Below, in pieces: positions 32,924-41,365 of a DNA stretch of 64,000 bases. Both the position numbers and the translations under genes were made by a program. The DNA lies in NCBI GenBank assembly GCA_036676175.1, contig JAKFDL010000023.1, forward strand, positions 44,394-108,393, read 5' to 3'. Position 1 is the first letter of the stretch. The number at the start of each line of letters is the position of its first letter. The notes below the pieces were generated by a model. The model was not told where the DNA came from, searched no databases, and was given only the letters and a program-made list of their open reading frames with translations. The stretch comes from Methylotenera_A sp036676175 (GTDB lineage Bacteria; Pseudomonadota; Gammaproteobacteria; Burkholderiales; Methylophilaceae).

Positions 32924-35557
32924 TTAAATTTTAAGGCTTACCCAGTCTTTTACACTTGCCAGAGCTTTGGGTAACTGGCTGGCATCAGTACCGCCCGCCA
33001 TTGCCATATCCGGCTTTCCACCACCTTTGCCACCCACTTGGCTCGCCACATGGTTGACCAAATCTCCCGCTTTTAGTTTAGCGATTAAATCTTGGGTTAC
33101 GCCAGCCGCCAAATTCACTTTGCCATCATTCACGCTAGCGAGCACAATCGCAGCAGTTTTAAGCTTGTCCTTTAGTTTATCCATCGTTTCACGCAAGGCG
33201 TTAGCGTCAGCGCCTTCCAGTGTGGCCGCAAGCACTTTTACACCATTAATTTCAATGGCTAGGCTGGACAAGTCGTCCCCTTGGCTGGCGGCGAGTTTCG
33301 ATTTTAAACGCGTTAATTCTTTTTCCAGCGAGCTTGCACGGTCGCTTAACTGTGCCACTTTGTTGGTGATTTCACTGCTTGGCGCTTTCAAATCACTCGC
33401 CAGTTGGTTGATTAAGGCTTGTTGCGCGTTAATTAGTTTCAGTGCGCCATTGCCGGTAGTGGCTTCCACGCGGCGCACCCCAGCCGCTACACCGCTTTCG
33501 GCGAATATCTTAAATAGGCCAATGTCGCCAGTACGTCTAACATGCGTGCCGCCGCATAATTCGCGGCTACTGCCAATATCCAATACACGCACTTCATCGC
33601 CATACTTTTCGCCAAACAACATCATTGCGCCGGTTTTTTGTGCGGATTCAATATCCATGATGCGTGCTTGCGTGGCTTCGTTAGCGAGGATTTCTGCATT
33701 CACAATCGCTTCTACTTTGGCAATTTCATCATCAGTCATCGGGGCGTTATGTACAAAGTCAAAACGGGTTTTATCGCTATCAACCAAGCTGCCTTTTTGT
33801 TGCACATGTTCGCCTAAAACTTCGCGCAAGGCTTTGTGCATCAAATGCGTGGCAGAATGGTTGCGCACAGTATCTGCTCTAGAAGCCAAATCTACATTGG
33901 CCTTTACGGTGTCGCCTACATTCAGCGTACCTGTTTTTAAAATGCCATGATGCCCAAATACGGCAGCTTGAATCTTCTGTGTATCTTCTACTGCAAAAAT
34001 ACCATTATCACTTTTAAGGCTACCGCTATCGCCAACTTGACCGCCAGACTCTGCGTAGAACGGGGTAACGTCCAAAACAACGATGCCTTGGTCGCCTTCA
34101 TTTAAGGTGTTAACCGGTGAGCTATCTTTGTAGAGTGCGAGTATTCTTGCACTGGTTTCTAAGGTTTCGTAACCTTTAAAATCAGTGTTGGCACCTGTGT
34201 ATTCGACATTGGTAGCGCCTTTAAACTTGCCGGCTGCACGCGCTTGGTCTTTTTGACGCGCCATCGCTGCATCAAACGCTGCCGTATCGACGATGACATC
34301 ACGTTCGCGACAAATGTCAGCGGTTAAATCCAGTGGAAAACCATAGGTGTCATGTAATTTAAATGCAGTTTCACCGTTAAAAATTTGCTTGGTATTAGCA
34401 AGCTCTGTTTCCAAAATCGCCATTCCATTTTCAATGGTTTCAAAGAAGCGGTCTTCTTCCAATTTCAGCATATCCATAATGCGCGCTTTGTTTGCAACAA
34501 GCTCAGGGTAAGCTTCACCCATCATGGCGACTAAATCAGGCACAATCTTGTAGAAGAAAGCGGCGCGACTACCCAGCTTATAACCATGCCGAATAGCACG
34601 GCGGATGATGCGGCGCAACACATAGCCGCGGCCTTCATTACCAGGAATCACGCCATCAGCGATTAAGAATGAGCAGGCGCGAATATGGTCAGCCAGCACT
34701 TTTAGACTTGGGCTGCTTAAATCGGGTGTTTTAGTTTCACGTGCAGCCGCGGCAATCAGCGCGGTAAAAATATCAATCTCGTAATTGGCGTGTACGTGTT
34801 GCAACACCGCAGAGATGCGCTCCAAGCCCATGCCAGTATCCACGCTAGGCTTAGGCAATCTATGCATTACGCCAGCTTCATCGCGGTTAAACTGCATAAA
34901 GACGTTGTTCCAGATTTCGATAAAGCGATCACCATCCTCATCTGGGCTGCCTGGCGGGCCACCAAAATGGTGTTCACCGTGGTCGTAGAATATCTCGGTA
35001 CATGGGCCGCACGGGCCAGTGTCACCCATCATCCAAAAGTTATCTGAAGCGTAGCGCGCGCCCTTGTTATCACCAATGCGGATAATGCGCTCGGCGGGCA
35101 CGCCTATTTTTTTATTCCAAATATCGTATGCTTCGTCATCTTCTGCATACACCGTGACGGTGAGTTTGTCTTTTGGTAGCTTAAATACGTCGGTTAAAAG
35201 CTCCCATGCGTAGCTGATCGCATCTTCTTTAAAATAATCACCGAAGCTGAAGTTGCCCAACATTTCGAAAAACGTGTGGTGACGTGCGGTGTAACCAACA
35301 TTCTCGAGATCGTTATGTTTACCGCCAGCACGCACACATTTTTGACTGGATGCGGCGCGGGTATAGGCGCGTTTATCAAAGCCTAAAAACACATCTTTAA
35401 ATTGATTCATGCCTGCATTAGTAAACAGCAGGGTAGGGTCGCCGTGCGGCACCAGAGAGCTGGATGCAACTACGGCATGGCCTTTGGAGGCGAAGAAATC
35501 AAGAAACGCTTGCCGAATCTCGTTACTGCTAGGGTTTGCGCTTAATTTAATTGTCAT
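32924..35557 (-). CDS. alaS: Alanine-tRNA ligase
   Basis: Full-length class II enzyme of 877 aa. The catalytic domain starts with RQAFLDFFASKGH and has SLVPHGDPTLLFTNAGMNQFKD. The editing domain carries the zinc-type motif HSATHLMHKALR (HXXXH) near residue 568 and the CGGTH motif near 672. A C-Ala/DHHA1 domain with QVGGKGGGKPDMAMAGG ends the protein. The start overlaps recX by 11 bases, so recA-recX-alaS-lysC is probably one long unit. Confidence 0.96.
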   Translation of the reverse strand: MTIKLSANPSSNEIRQAFLDFFASKGHAVVASSSLVPHGDPTLLFTNAGMNQFKDVFLGFDKRAYTRAASSQKCVRAGGKHNDLENVGYTARHHTFFEMLGNFSFGDYFKEDAISYAWELLTDVFKLPKDKLTVTVYAEDDEAYDIWNKKIGVPAERIIRIGDNKGARYASDNFWMMGDTGPCGPCTEIFYDHGEHHFGGPPGSPDEDGDRFIEIWNNVFMQFNRDEAGVMHRLPKPSVDTGMGLERISAVLQHVHANYEIDIFTALIAAAARETKTPDLSSPSLKVLADHIRACSFLIADGVIPGNEGRGYVLRRIIRRAIRHGYKLGSRAAFFYKIVPDLVAMMGEAYPELVANKARIMDMLKLEEDRFFETIENGMAILETELANTKQIFNGETAFKLHDTYGFPLDLTADICRERDVIVDTAAFDAAMARQKDQARAAGKFKGATNVEYTGANTDFKGYETLETSARILALYKDSSPVNTLNEGDQGIVVLDVTPFYAESGGQVGDSGSLKSDNGIFAVEDTQKIQAAVFGHHGILKTGTLNVGDTVKANVDLASRADTVRNHSATHLMHKALREVLGEHVQQKGSLVDSDKTRFDFVHNAPMTDDEIAKVEAIVNAEILANEATQARIMDIESAQKTGAMMLFGEKYGDEVRVLDIGSSRELCGGTHVRRTGDIGLFKIFAESGVAAGVRRVEATTGNGALKLINAQQALINQLASDLKAPSSEITNKVAQLSDRASSLEKELTRLKSKLAASQGDDLSSLAIEINGVKVLAATLEGADANALRETMDKLKDKLKTAAIVLASVNDGKVNLAAGVTQDLIAKLKAGDLVNHVASQVGGKGGGKPDMAMAGGTDASQLPKALASVKDWVSLKI

Positions 35558-35990
35558 CTTCTAATTTACTATTCAGTACTTTTTTAATCACATCAAAACC
35601 GAAACCGCGGCTTTGTAAAAATCTTGCTTGTCTAGCCCATTCGTCACGGCTTGCAGGGATGGCTTTGAATTTTTTGCGCCAGATTTCCTTGGCGTTGTCC
35701 AACTCATTTTCTTTTACCTGCTCTATGGCAGTTTCAATTAAATCCTGTGAAACGCCTTTTTCACGCAACTCATTGGCGATTTTTGCACTACCAAATTTAT
35801 GCGAACGCGCATGCACAATTTGCTCGGTAAAACGTGCATCTGAAAGCCAGCCACGTGTTTTAAAGTCTTCTAAAATTTCCGTGACAACCTCAAAGCTTTC
35901 GTCTTCTTCAAGGTAAGTTTTCAGCTTTTGGCCTAGCTCAGCGTAGGAATACTCACGTTTTCCGAGATATTCTAACGCGCGTTGCCGCAA
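35547..35990 (-). CDS. recX: RecA regulator RecX
   Basis: A 147-aa all-helical RecX protein with the RALEYLGKREYSYAELGQKL opening and three tandem three-helix modules (for example RGWLSDARFTEQIVHARSHKFGSAKIANELREKG). RecX binds RecA filaments and limits their activity. It is 20 bases downstream of recA and overlaps the alaS start by 11 bases, the usual recA-recX layout. Length is normal for proteobacteria. Confidence 0.93.
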   Translation of the reverse strand: MRQRALEYLGKREYSYAELGQKLKTYLEEDESFEVVTEILEDFKTRGWLSDARFTEQIVHARSHKFGSAKIANELREKGVSQDLIETAIEQVKENELDNAKEIWRKKFKAIPASRDEWARQARFLQSRGFGFDVIKKVLNSKLEDDN

Positions 35991-36010
35991 GCTTTTAGGC
36001 TGGAATTTTA

Positions 36011-37039
36011 TTAGTCGTCCTCTGTACGAGGAGCTGTCATGCCGTCTGCCAGTTGCTTAGCATTAGCACGAATTTTAGCTTCAATTTCTTTGGCGACTTC
36101 TGGGTGCTCACGTAAATACTCTTTAGCGTTTTCTTTACCTTGGCCAATTTTTTCGCCATTGTAGGCATACCAGGCACCGGCTTTCTCCACAAATTTTAAG
36201 TTTGAACCTAGCTCGATAATTTCGCCTAAACGTGAAATACCTTCACCATACACAATTTCAAACTCAGCTTGCCTAAACGGCGGCGCCACTTTATTTTTGA
36301 TGACTTTAACGCGCGTCTCGCTACCGATCACTTCGTCACCTTTTTTAATCGCGCCAGTGCGTCGAATATCTAAGCGTACAGAAGCGTAAAATTTAAGTGC
36401 ATTACCGCCCGTGGTGGTTTCTGGGCTGCCAAACATGACGCCGATTTTCATGCGGATTTGGTTAATAAAGATCACCATCGTATTGGTGCGTTTGATGTTG
36501 CCTGTGAGCTTACGCAAAGCTTGTGACATTAAACGTGCTTGCAGGCCCATGTGTGAATCACCCATTTCGCCTTCAATTTCAGCACGTGGGGTGAGCGCTG
36601 CCACAGAGTCGACAACAACGATATCAACAGATCCGCTACGCACTAGCATGTCGACAATTTCTAGCGCTTGCTCGCCCGTGTCAGGCTGTGAAATCAGTAG
36701 TTCAGGCACGTTGACGCCTAATTTGGCAGCATACTGCGGGTCTAGCGCGTGCTCGGCATCGATAAACGCTGCGACACCACCCAATTTTTGCATTTCGGCG
36801 ATGACTGATAATGTCAGTGTGGTTTTGCCAGATGACTCAGGCCCGTAAATCTCGATGACGCGACCACGTGGCAAACCGCCAATGCCCAATGCAATATCTA
36901 AGCCTAGCGAGCCAGTAGAAACCGCTTGAATATCTTCGCCTACTGCAGCATCACCCATTTTCATAATCGAGCCTTTGCCAAATTGCTTTTCAATTTGTGC
37001 AAGTGCCGCGGCTAGCGCTTTGCTTTTGTTGTCATCCAT
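36011..37039 (-). CDS. recA: Recombinase RecA
   Basis: A 342-aa RecA with Walker A GPESSGKT near residue 66, Walker B in IVVVDSVAALTP, and the DNA-binding loop L2 region NQIRMKIGVMFGSPETTTGGNAL. It forms filaments on single-stranded DNA for repair and triggers LexA self-cleavage. A canonical LexA box was not recognised in the 185 bases upstream, though the operator in this group may differ from the E. coli one. The C-terminal tail is acidic (RTEDD), as in other RecA proteins. Confidence 0.98.
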   Translation of the reverse strand: MDDNKSKALAAALAQIEKQFGKGSIMKMGDAAVGEDIQAVSTGSLGLDIALGIGGLPRGRVIEIYGPESSGKTTLTLSVIAEMQKLGGVAAFIDAEHALDPQYAAKLGVNVPELLISQPDTGEQALEIVDMLVRSGSVDIVVVDSVAALTPRAEIEGEMGDSHMGLQARLMSQALRKLTGNIKRTNTMVIFINQIRMKIGVMFGSPETTTGGNALKFYASVRLDIRRTGAIKKGDEVIGSETRVKVIKNKVAPPFRQAEFEIVYGEGISRLGEIIELGSNLKFVEKAGAWYAYNGEKIGQGKENAKEYLREHPEVAKEIEAKIRANAKQLADGMTAPRTEDD

Positions 37040-37224
37040 GGGTTTTTACCTTTAATTTGAAGTGCTTAATGGGCTATTAAATCAACTTGCAATTATTCCA
37101 TAAATTGCTGTTTAAGGTAAGCATTGCCAGACCCAATGCGCATGTATTTGTTTTTATCTCTAAGTAAACTTTATGTAATATTTTGCGTTTTAAGCATAGG
37201 GAGAATTTTTTTACGGAGGACAAC

Positions 37225-37584
37225 ATGAAAATTTTACGTTCATTAGTTGCAGTATTAGCCATTGGAGCAGCCACAATATCCACAGCCAATGCACGCGACT
37301 CTTTTAGTTTAGGTATTAACATTGGCGGTTTCGGCTATGCACCACCTGTGGTTTACCACGCACCACCAGTGGTTTACCACGCGCCGCATGCCTATTATTA
37401 TGAACCCGTGCGTACTTATTATCACGCGCCAGTAGTGTCATTTGGTTATTATGACGGTGGCGGCCACCGCTACAATGGTCACCGCCATCATAATGCTAAG
37501 CATGGATGGGGTAATGGTCATCGTGGCCATAATGATGGCCATCGAGGTGGTCACCGTGGTGGAAACCACCGCGGTCACCACTAG
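37225..37584 (+). CDS. Secreted His/Gly/Tyr-rich small protein
   Basis: A 119-aa protein with a signal peptide (cleavage near STANA before RDSF). The mature part contains a duplicated APPVVYH unit, then Tyr-rich and finally His/Gly-rich runs (HRHHNAKHGWGNGHRGHND). The many histidines suggest binding of Ni, Cu or Zn, but no fold is known. The ATG at 37225 has an excellent GGAGG ribosome site five bases upstream, which decides it over an earlier codon. It is inserted on the plus strand between recA and pncC, divergent from recA and convergent with pncC. Confidence 0.75.
   Translation: MKILRSLVAVLAIGAATISTANARDSFSLGINIGGFGYAPPVVYHAPPVVYHAPHAYYYEPVRTYYHAPVVSFGYYDGGGHRYNGHRHHNAKHGWGNGHRGHNDGHRGGHRGGNHRGHH
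37339..37380 (+). repeat. Two tandem 21-bp repeats coding APPVVYH
   Basis: Copies at 37339-37359 and 37360-37380 differ at one base (CCTGTGG versus CCAGTGG). They stay in frame inside the secreted His-rich protein, and a partial third unit follows (GCGCCGCATGCC). Confidence 0.85.
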
Positions 37585-37594
37585 TTAGGCAAAC

Positions 37595-38119
37595 TTAATT
37601 AGTTTGCTTTAATGATTCAACAAGCTGCTGCATTAAAAAAGCAGCGGCTTGTTGACGTATTTGTTGGCGATCGCCTGTGAAATGTCGCGTTGTCGTGCTG
37701 GTGGCTTGGTTCGAGTTGGCCCAAGCAAAACACACTGTGCCAACGGGCTTTTGTGCATTACCGCCATCTGGCCCGGCAATGCCAGTAATACTACCAGCAA
37801 TGGTTGTTCGGCTGTGCTTTAAAGCGCCTTGAACCATTTCAATGGCGGTTTGCTCGCTTACTGCGCCAAATGTCTCTAATGTTTGGGGTAACACTCCTAA
37901 CATGTGAATTTTTGCCTGGTTACTGTAAGTTACAAACCCGCAATCGAACCAAGCTGAGCTACCTGCCACGCGGGTGATGGCTTCAGCAACCATGCCGCCT
38001 GTGCAAGATTCCGCCAGCGCCAATTTCAGATTGCGCGCTTTTAGCACTGCGCCTATTTCTGTAGCCAATGCAGTGAGCGTTGCCTCCAAATCAGTTAGCA
38101 ATATGTTTTGTTCCGCCAT
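37595..38119 (-). CDS. pncC: Nicotinamide-nucleotide amidase (CinA C-terminal type)
   Basis: A 174-aa stand-alone CinA C-terminal domain that deamidates NMN to nicotinic acid mononucleotide in NAD recycling. The signature KLALAESCTGGMVAEAIT is near residue 30 (catalytic Ser), with WFDCGFVTYSN and SITGIAGPDGG following. It overlaps pgpA by 29 bases; the pgpA-pncC pairing upstream of recA is common in proteobacteria. No competence-specific N-terminal domain is present. Confidence 0.9.
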   Translation of the reverse strand: MAEQNILLTDLEATLTALATEIGAVLKARNLKLALAESCTGGMVAEAITRVAGSSAWFDCGFVTYSNQAKIHMLGVLPQTLETFGAVSEQTAIEMVQGALKHSRTTIAGSITGIAGPDGGNAQKPVGTVCFAWANSNQATSTTTRHFTGDRQQIRQQAAAFLMQQLVESLKQTN

Positions 38120-38618
38120 CGCTTAGCCAATATAAATAACCATATGCAATCAACCACATACACAAGCCTGCGTAAATTGCTGCCAATAAATCATCAAACA
38201 TCACTCCAAAACCGTTCTTAAGTTTTGCGTCAAATTGGCGAATTGGGAACGGCTTCCAAATATCAAATAATCGAAACAGTGCAAATGCCATTAACCATGC
38301 AAGCCAATGTGGTGGCGTGATAGTAAGCACTAACATCATGGCTACAATTTCATCCCACACAATGCCTCCATGGTCAGCAACGCCTAGATCTTTACTGGTT
38401 TTGTGGCAAAAATAAACACCCGCGATAAATAGCCCTGCGATGATGGCTAGCTGCATGTGCAGCGAATAGCTAACAATAAGCCAAAAAAGCGGCAGGCCAA
38501 CTAAAGTGCCAAAAGTACCTGGTGCTTTTACTGCTAAACCACTACCAAAACCCAGCGCAAAAAAGTGGGCGGGGTGAGACAATAAAAATTCAATATCTAG
38601 CTTAGGCAAAGTGATCAA
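38091..38618 (-). CDS. pgpA: Phosphatidylglycerophosphatase A
   Basis: A 175-aa inner-membrane lipid phosphatase completing phosphatidylglycerol synthesis. It has about four TM helices. Family blocks are KAPGTFGTLVGLPLFWL near residue 30, VWDEIVAMMLVL near 85 with acidic metal-binding residues, and FDIWKPFPIRQFD near 113. It overlaps thiL by 17 bases and pncC by 29, forming a tight thiL-pgpA-pncC unit seen in many relatives. Confidence 0.9.
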   Translation of the reverse strand: MITLPKLDIEFLLSHPAHFFALGFGSGLAVKAPGTFGTLVGLPLFWLIVSYSLHMQLAIIAGLFIAGVYFCHKTSKDLGVADHGGIVWDEIVAMMLVLTITPPHWLAWLMAFALFRLFDIWKPFPIRQFDAKLKNGFGVMFDDLLAAIYAGLCMWLIAYGYLYWLSDGGTKHIAN

Positions 38619-39567
38619 ACCCCTGTTTTAAAAGACTTAAAGGCATATGTTTAAACAGGGGTTGCAAGCCACTATCTGTAGGGACAGCGGGTTTATAAGT
38701 ACTTGCGATACAAGTTAAAAGGATATTCTGTTGCTGGCTCAATAGTTGGATTTCACCTCTTTTACTGTGCGGTGCAGTAAAGCACAACTCGTAATCATCA
38801 CCACCTGCCAGCACGCTTTGCTGAATTAACGGATCGTGCAGATTTTTTACATGATAAAGCGACATTGGTAAGCGTTCTATATGTATTTCTGCTCCTAAGT
38901 TTGACGCCTTCAACACGTGACCTAAATCAGCCAATAATCCATCTGAAATATCAATGCAGCTAGTCGCAATATCTCTTAAAGCCAACCCTAGACCTGCGCG
39001 CGGCATCGGCCTGCAGAGCGCATGAATATTGGATTGCAGGACGTCATTTTCTAGTTTTATTTTGCCTTGCAAATGTGCCAAACCTAGTGCAGCACTTCCA
39101 ATCTGGCCGCTCACCCAAATATCGTCACCTGGTTGCGCGCCACTGCGTTTAAGCGCTTTGCCTGTTGTCACTTCGCCCATAATCGTGATGCTGATATTCA
39201 GTGGGCCTTTTGTCGTGTCTCCACCAATGAGATCAATACTAAACGCTTCTGCACATGTAAAAAACCCGCGTGAAAATTCAGATAGCCAGCTTTCATCAAC
39301 TGCAGGCAAAGCAATCGCCAAAGTTGCCCACTTGGCTTTCGCGCCCATGGCGGCCAAGTCTGAAATATTGACAGCAAGTGACTTCCAGCCGATATCATAA
39401 GGAGCCGCATCGTGAAAAAAGTGCGTGCCGACAACGGACATATCGGTAGAAACTACCAGTTGCATTCCTTCGTCAATGGTTACCAGCGCTGCGTCATCTC
39501 CTACACCTAAATCGGTGTGGCGCGTTGGACGGGTGAAGTATTTCTGGATCAGGTTAAATTCATCCAT
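38602..39567 (-). CDS. thiL: Thiamine-monophosphate kinase
   Basis: A 321-aa kinase that makes thiamine pyrophosphate from thiamine monophosphate. It has the PurM/ThiL fold with DLGVGDDAALV near residue 20, VNISDLAAMGAKAKWA near 68, FIGGDTTKG-type LIGGDTTKGP near 118, and CIDISDGLLADLGH near 210. The length is normal. It leads the thiL-pgpA-pncC unit, two bases after the VanZ-like gene. Confidence 0.92.
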   Translation of the reverse strand: MDEFNLIQKYFTRPTRHTDLGVGDDAALVTIDEGMQLVVSTDMSVVGTHFFHDAAPYDIGWKSLAVNISDLAAMGAKAKWATLAIALPAVDESWLSEFSRGFFTCAEAFSIDLIGGDTTKGPLNISITIMGEVTTGKALKRSGAQPGDDIWVSGQIGSAALGLAHLQGKIKLENDVLQSNIHALCRPMPRAGLGLALRDIATSCIDISDGLLADLGHVLKASNLGAEIHIERLPMSLYHVKNLHDPLIQQSVLAGGDDYELCFTAPHSKRGEIQLLSQQQNILLTCIASTYKPAVPTDSGLQPLFKHMPLSLLKQGFDHFA

Positions 39568-39569
39568 GT

Positions 39570-39917
39570 TTACTGTGCAGCCGGTCTTTTATATATATTT
39601 AAGGTGTAAATTACAAAAGCAATCCCAACTAAATCAGCCAGCCAGTCGGCAACACTGCCAGTTCTTGTGTGGGTGAACAACGATTGCGCTTGTTCCATTA
39701 AACCGCTGTAAATTACTAAACCCAGACAAATATAAAGTTCTTGTTTTGGGTGGGCCTTAAGACCTAGATAGGTGAGTAGGGCAAAAATAATGGCGTGTTC
39801 TAATTTGTCTTTAGGCCAAGTTTGTGGTGTTGGTTTCACCTCTAACAGTAGGAAAAAAGTGATTGCGGCGATCAAACCCCAAAATAACAGGGTAAAAATT
39901 AATTTTTTATTCAACAT
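39570..39917 (-). CDS. VanZ-like small membrane protein
   Basis: A 115-aa membrane protein with about three or four helices. The VanZ-family pattern is seen in KDKLEHAIIFALLTYLG, and TGSVADWLADLVGIAFV follows near the C-terminus. The role of such stand-alone VanZ-like proteins is unknown; teicoplanin resistance should not be assumed. The ATG at 39917 is chosen because it follows the mog stop; the frame itself extends far into mog without a ribosome site. Confidence 0.75.
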   Translation of the reverse strand: MLNKKLIFTLLFWGLIAAITFFLLLEVKPTPQTWPKDKLEHAIIFALLTYLGLKAHPKQELYICLGLVIYSGLMEQAQSLFTHTRTGSVADWLADLVGIAFVIYTLNIYKRPAAQ

Positions 39918-39933
39918 GTTAGATAGTTTATTC

Positions 39934-40533
39934 TTATTTTTTGGGTCGAAATGCTTTGCAAATGGTTTCATTGGTTTCAAGGTAAGGCATCGGTTTTTCA
40001 CCAGTAGCCAGTAAGTCCAAGCAATAGGGCACTGCGGCAAAAATACCATGCACTTTTATGGATGCATTTTCGCCTTTTAGGCCTTCCAGTGTTTGTGCAA
40101 TTGCTTTCGGTTGGCCTGGCAGGTTAATGATTAAGCATTGTTTGCGAATGACGGCAACCTGTCTTGATAAAATAGCGGTTGGGACAAAGTTGAGGCTAAT
40201 TTGGCGCATTTGCTCCCCAAATCCTGGCATCTCCTTGTCGGCAATATTCAGTGTTGCTTCTGGCGTTACATCGCGCAGCGATGGCCCTGTGCCGCCAGTG
40301 GTAAGAATCAAGTGGCAACCTTGATAATCCACTAAGTCAATTAAAGTCTCTTCAATATCGCTTTGTTCATCGGCAATTAAGCGCGCTTCAATGATAAATG
40401 GTGAAACAATGGCGCGGCCAAGCCATTCATTCAAGCTGGGGATGCCCTTGTCTTCGTAGACTCCAGCGGACGCGCGATCGCTAATAGAAACTAAGCCGAT
40501 TTTGCAGGATATGTGGTTAATTTGAGACGTCAT
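39934..40533 (-). CDS. mog: Molybdopterin adenylyltransferase
   Basis: A 199-aa MogA/MoaB-fold enzyme that adenylates molybdopterin before metal insertion. Motifs are IGLVSISDRASAGVYEDKG at the start, the nucleotide loop LTTGGTGPSLRDVTPEATL near residue 77, and EMPGFGEQMRQISL with NLPGQPKAI. The extended length and MPGFGE block favour Mog over MoaB. It is followed after 16 bases by the VanZ-like gene. No other molybdenum-cofactor gene is in the window. Confidence 0.88.
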   Translation of the reverse strand: MTSQINHISCKIGLVSISDRASAGVYEDKGIPSLNEWLGRAIVSPFIIEARLIADEQSDIEETLIDLVDYQGCHLILTTGGTGPSLRDVTPEATLNIADKEMPGFGEQMRQISLNFVPTAILSRQVAVIRKQCLIINLPGQPKAIAQTLEGLKGENASIKVHGIFAAVPYCLDLLATGEKPMPYLETNETICKAFRPKK

Positions 40534-40609
40534 GTGAATTGTTTAATAACTTTTCTGTCTAGCTTGTGTATATAGATTGTATTATGACAAAAATATTGGA
40601 GATTTAAAC

Positions 40610-41350
40610 ATGCAAAAAATATTACTGGGCTTAATGTTAACGCTTTTGTGCAACTTGCAGGCATTTGCTGCAGATAACCCCTATGAGAAAAATTATAAAG
40701 CCCAAAACACAGGCGCTTTGGTTTCACTACAGGTTAACCCAGATACTAAAATGTATGTGAGCAATCACAAAGATAAAGACAACATCAGTATGCTGGAAAA
40801 TGGCTACGATATGATGGGCACTACCGGCTTTGAAGGGGGTGAAGTGCCTGCAGAGCTAGCCCTGCAACATGCCAAGGCAATCAAAGCGGACACGGTTTTG
40901 GTCTACACTAAATACGGCGCTGCACGGACAGCCGCTTCTAAAATTGATACGTATAAAGAAGCCGCAAAAAAGAATGGCGGCGAGATTGATGAAAAAGATT
41001 TAATTGAAGATGACATCAAATATAAATATTTCGCCAGCTATTGGGCCAAGTTGCCACCGCCGTTGTTGGGTGTACATGTCATCAAATTAGCACGCTCTGC
41101 AGATGAAGAAAATCCGCAAAAACAGCTGCTTAAAGGCTTGAATGTGCTGGCTGTGGTAAAAGGATCTCCAGCTGAAGCCGCGGGTATTGAGCGAGGTGAC
41201 ATGTTGTTGAAGGTCAATGACACTGAGTTAAATAAGGCAGAAGAGTTGGCGAAAATAGTGCGCCAATATCAAGGTAAAAGCGTAACGATTGCTTATGAGC
41301 GTGATGGGGATGCCAAAACCGCGCAAGCAACGCTTAATACACGGAACTAG
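40610..41350 (+). CDS. Periplasmic PDZ-domain protein
   Basis: A 246-aa secreted protein: signal peptide (residues 1-20, cleavage near AFAA), a central domain of unknown fold with an ELALQHAKAIKADTVLVYTKYG segment, and a C-terminal PDZ domain (about 155-240: LLGVHV, VVKGSPAEAAGIERGDMLLKVND). No protease domain is attached. It may bind unfolded or C-terminal peptide ends in the periplasm. ATG 40610 has a good TTGGAG ribosome site. It is monocistronic between mog and an antiporter gene on the other strand. Confidence 0.75.
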   Translation: MQKILLGLMLTLLCNLQAFAADNPYEKNYKAQNTGALVSLQVNPDTKMYVSNHKDKDNISMLENGYDMMGTTGFEGGEVPAELALQHAKAIKADTVLVYTKYGAARTAASKIDTYKEAAKKNGGEIDEKDLIEDDIKYKYFASYWAKLPPPLLGVHVIKLARSADEENPQKQLLKGLNVLAVVKGSPAEAAGIERGDMLLKVNDTELNKAEELAKIVRQYQGKSVTIAYERDGDAKTAQATLNTRN

Positions 41351-41365
41351 GTGTGGTAGTTAACA

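Noticed and set aside
32967..33950. Long open frame antisense to alaS (327 codons)
   Set aside because: It lies fully inside alaS on the other strand, has no family-like motifs and mirrors the codon pattern of alaS.
36411..36848. Open frame antisense to recA
   Set aside because: Shadow of the highly conserved recA coding sequence; no ribosome site.
37040..37224. LexA box upstream of recA
   Set aside because: No CTGT-N8-ACAG-like sequence at a suitable place; a CTG...GCA stretch near 37107 is too divergent.
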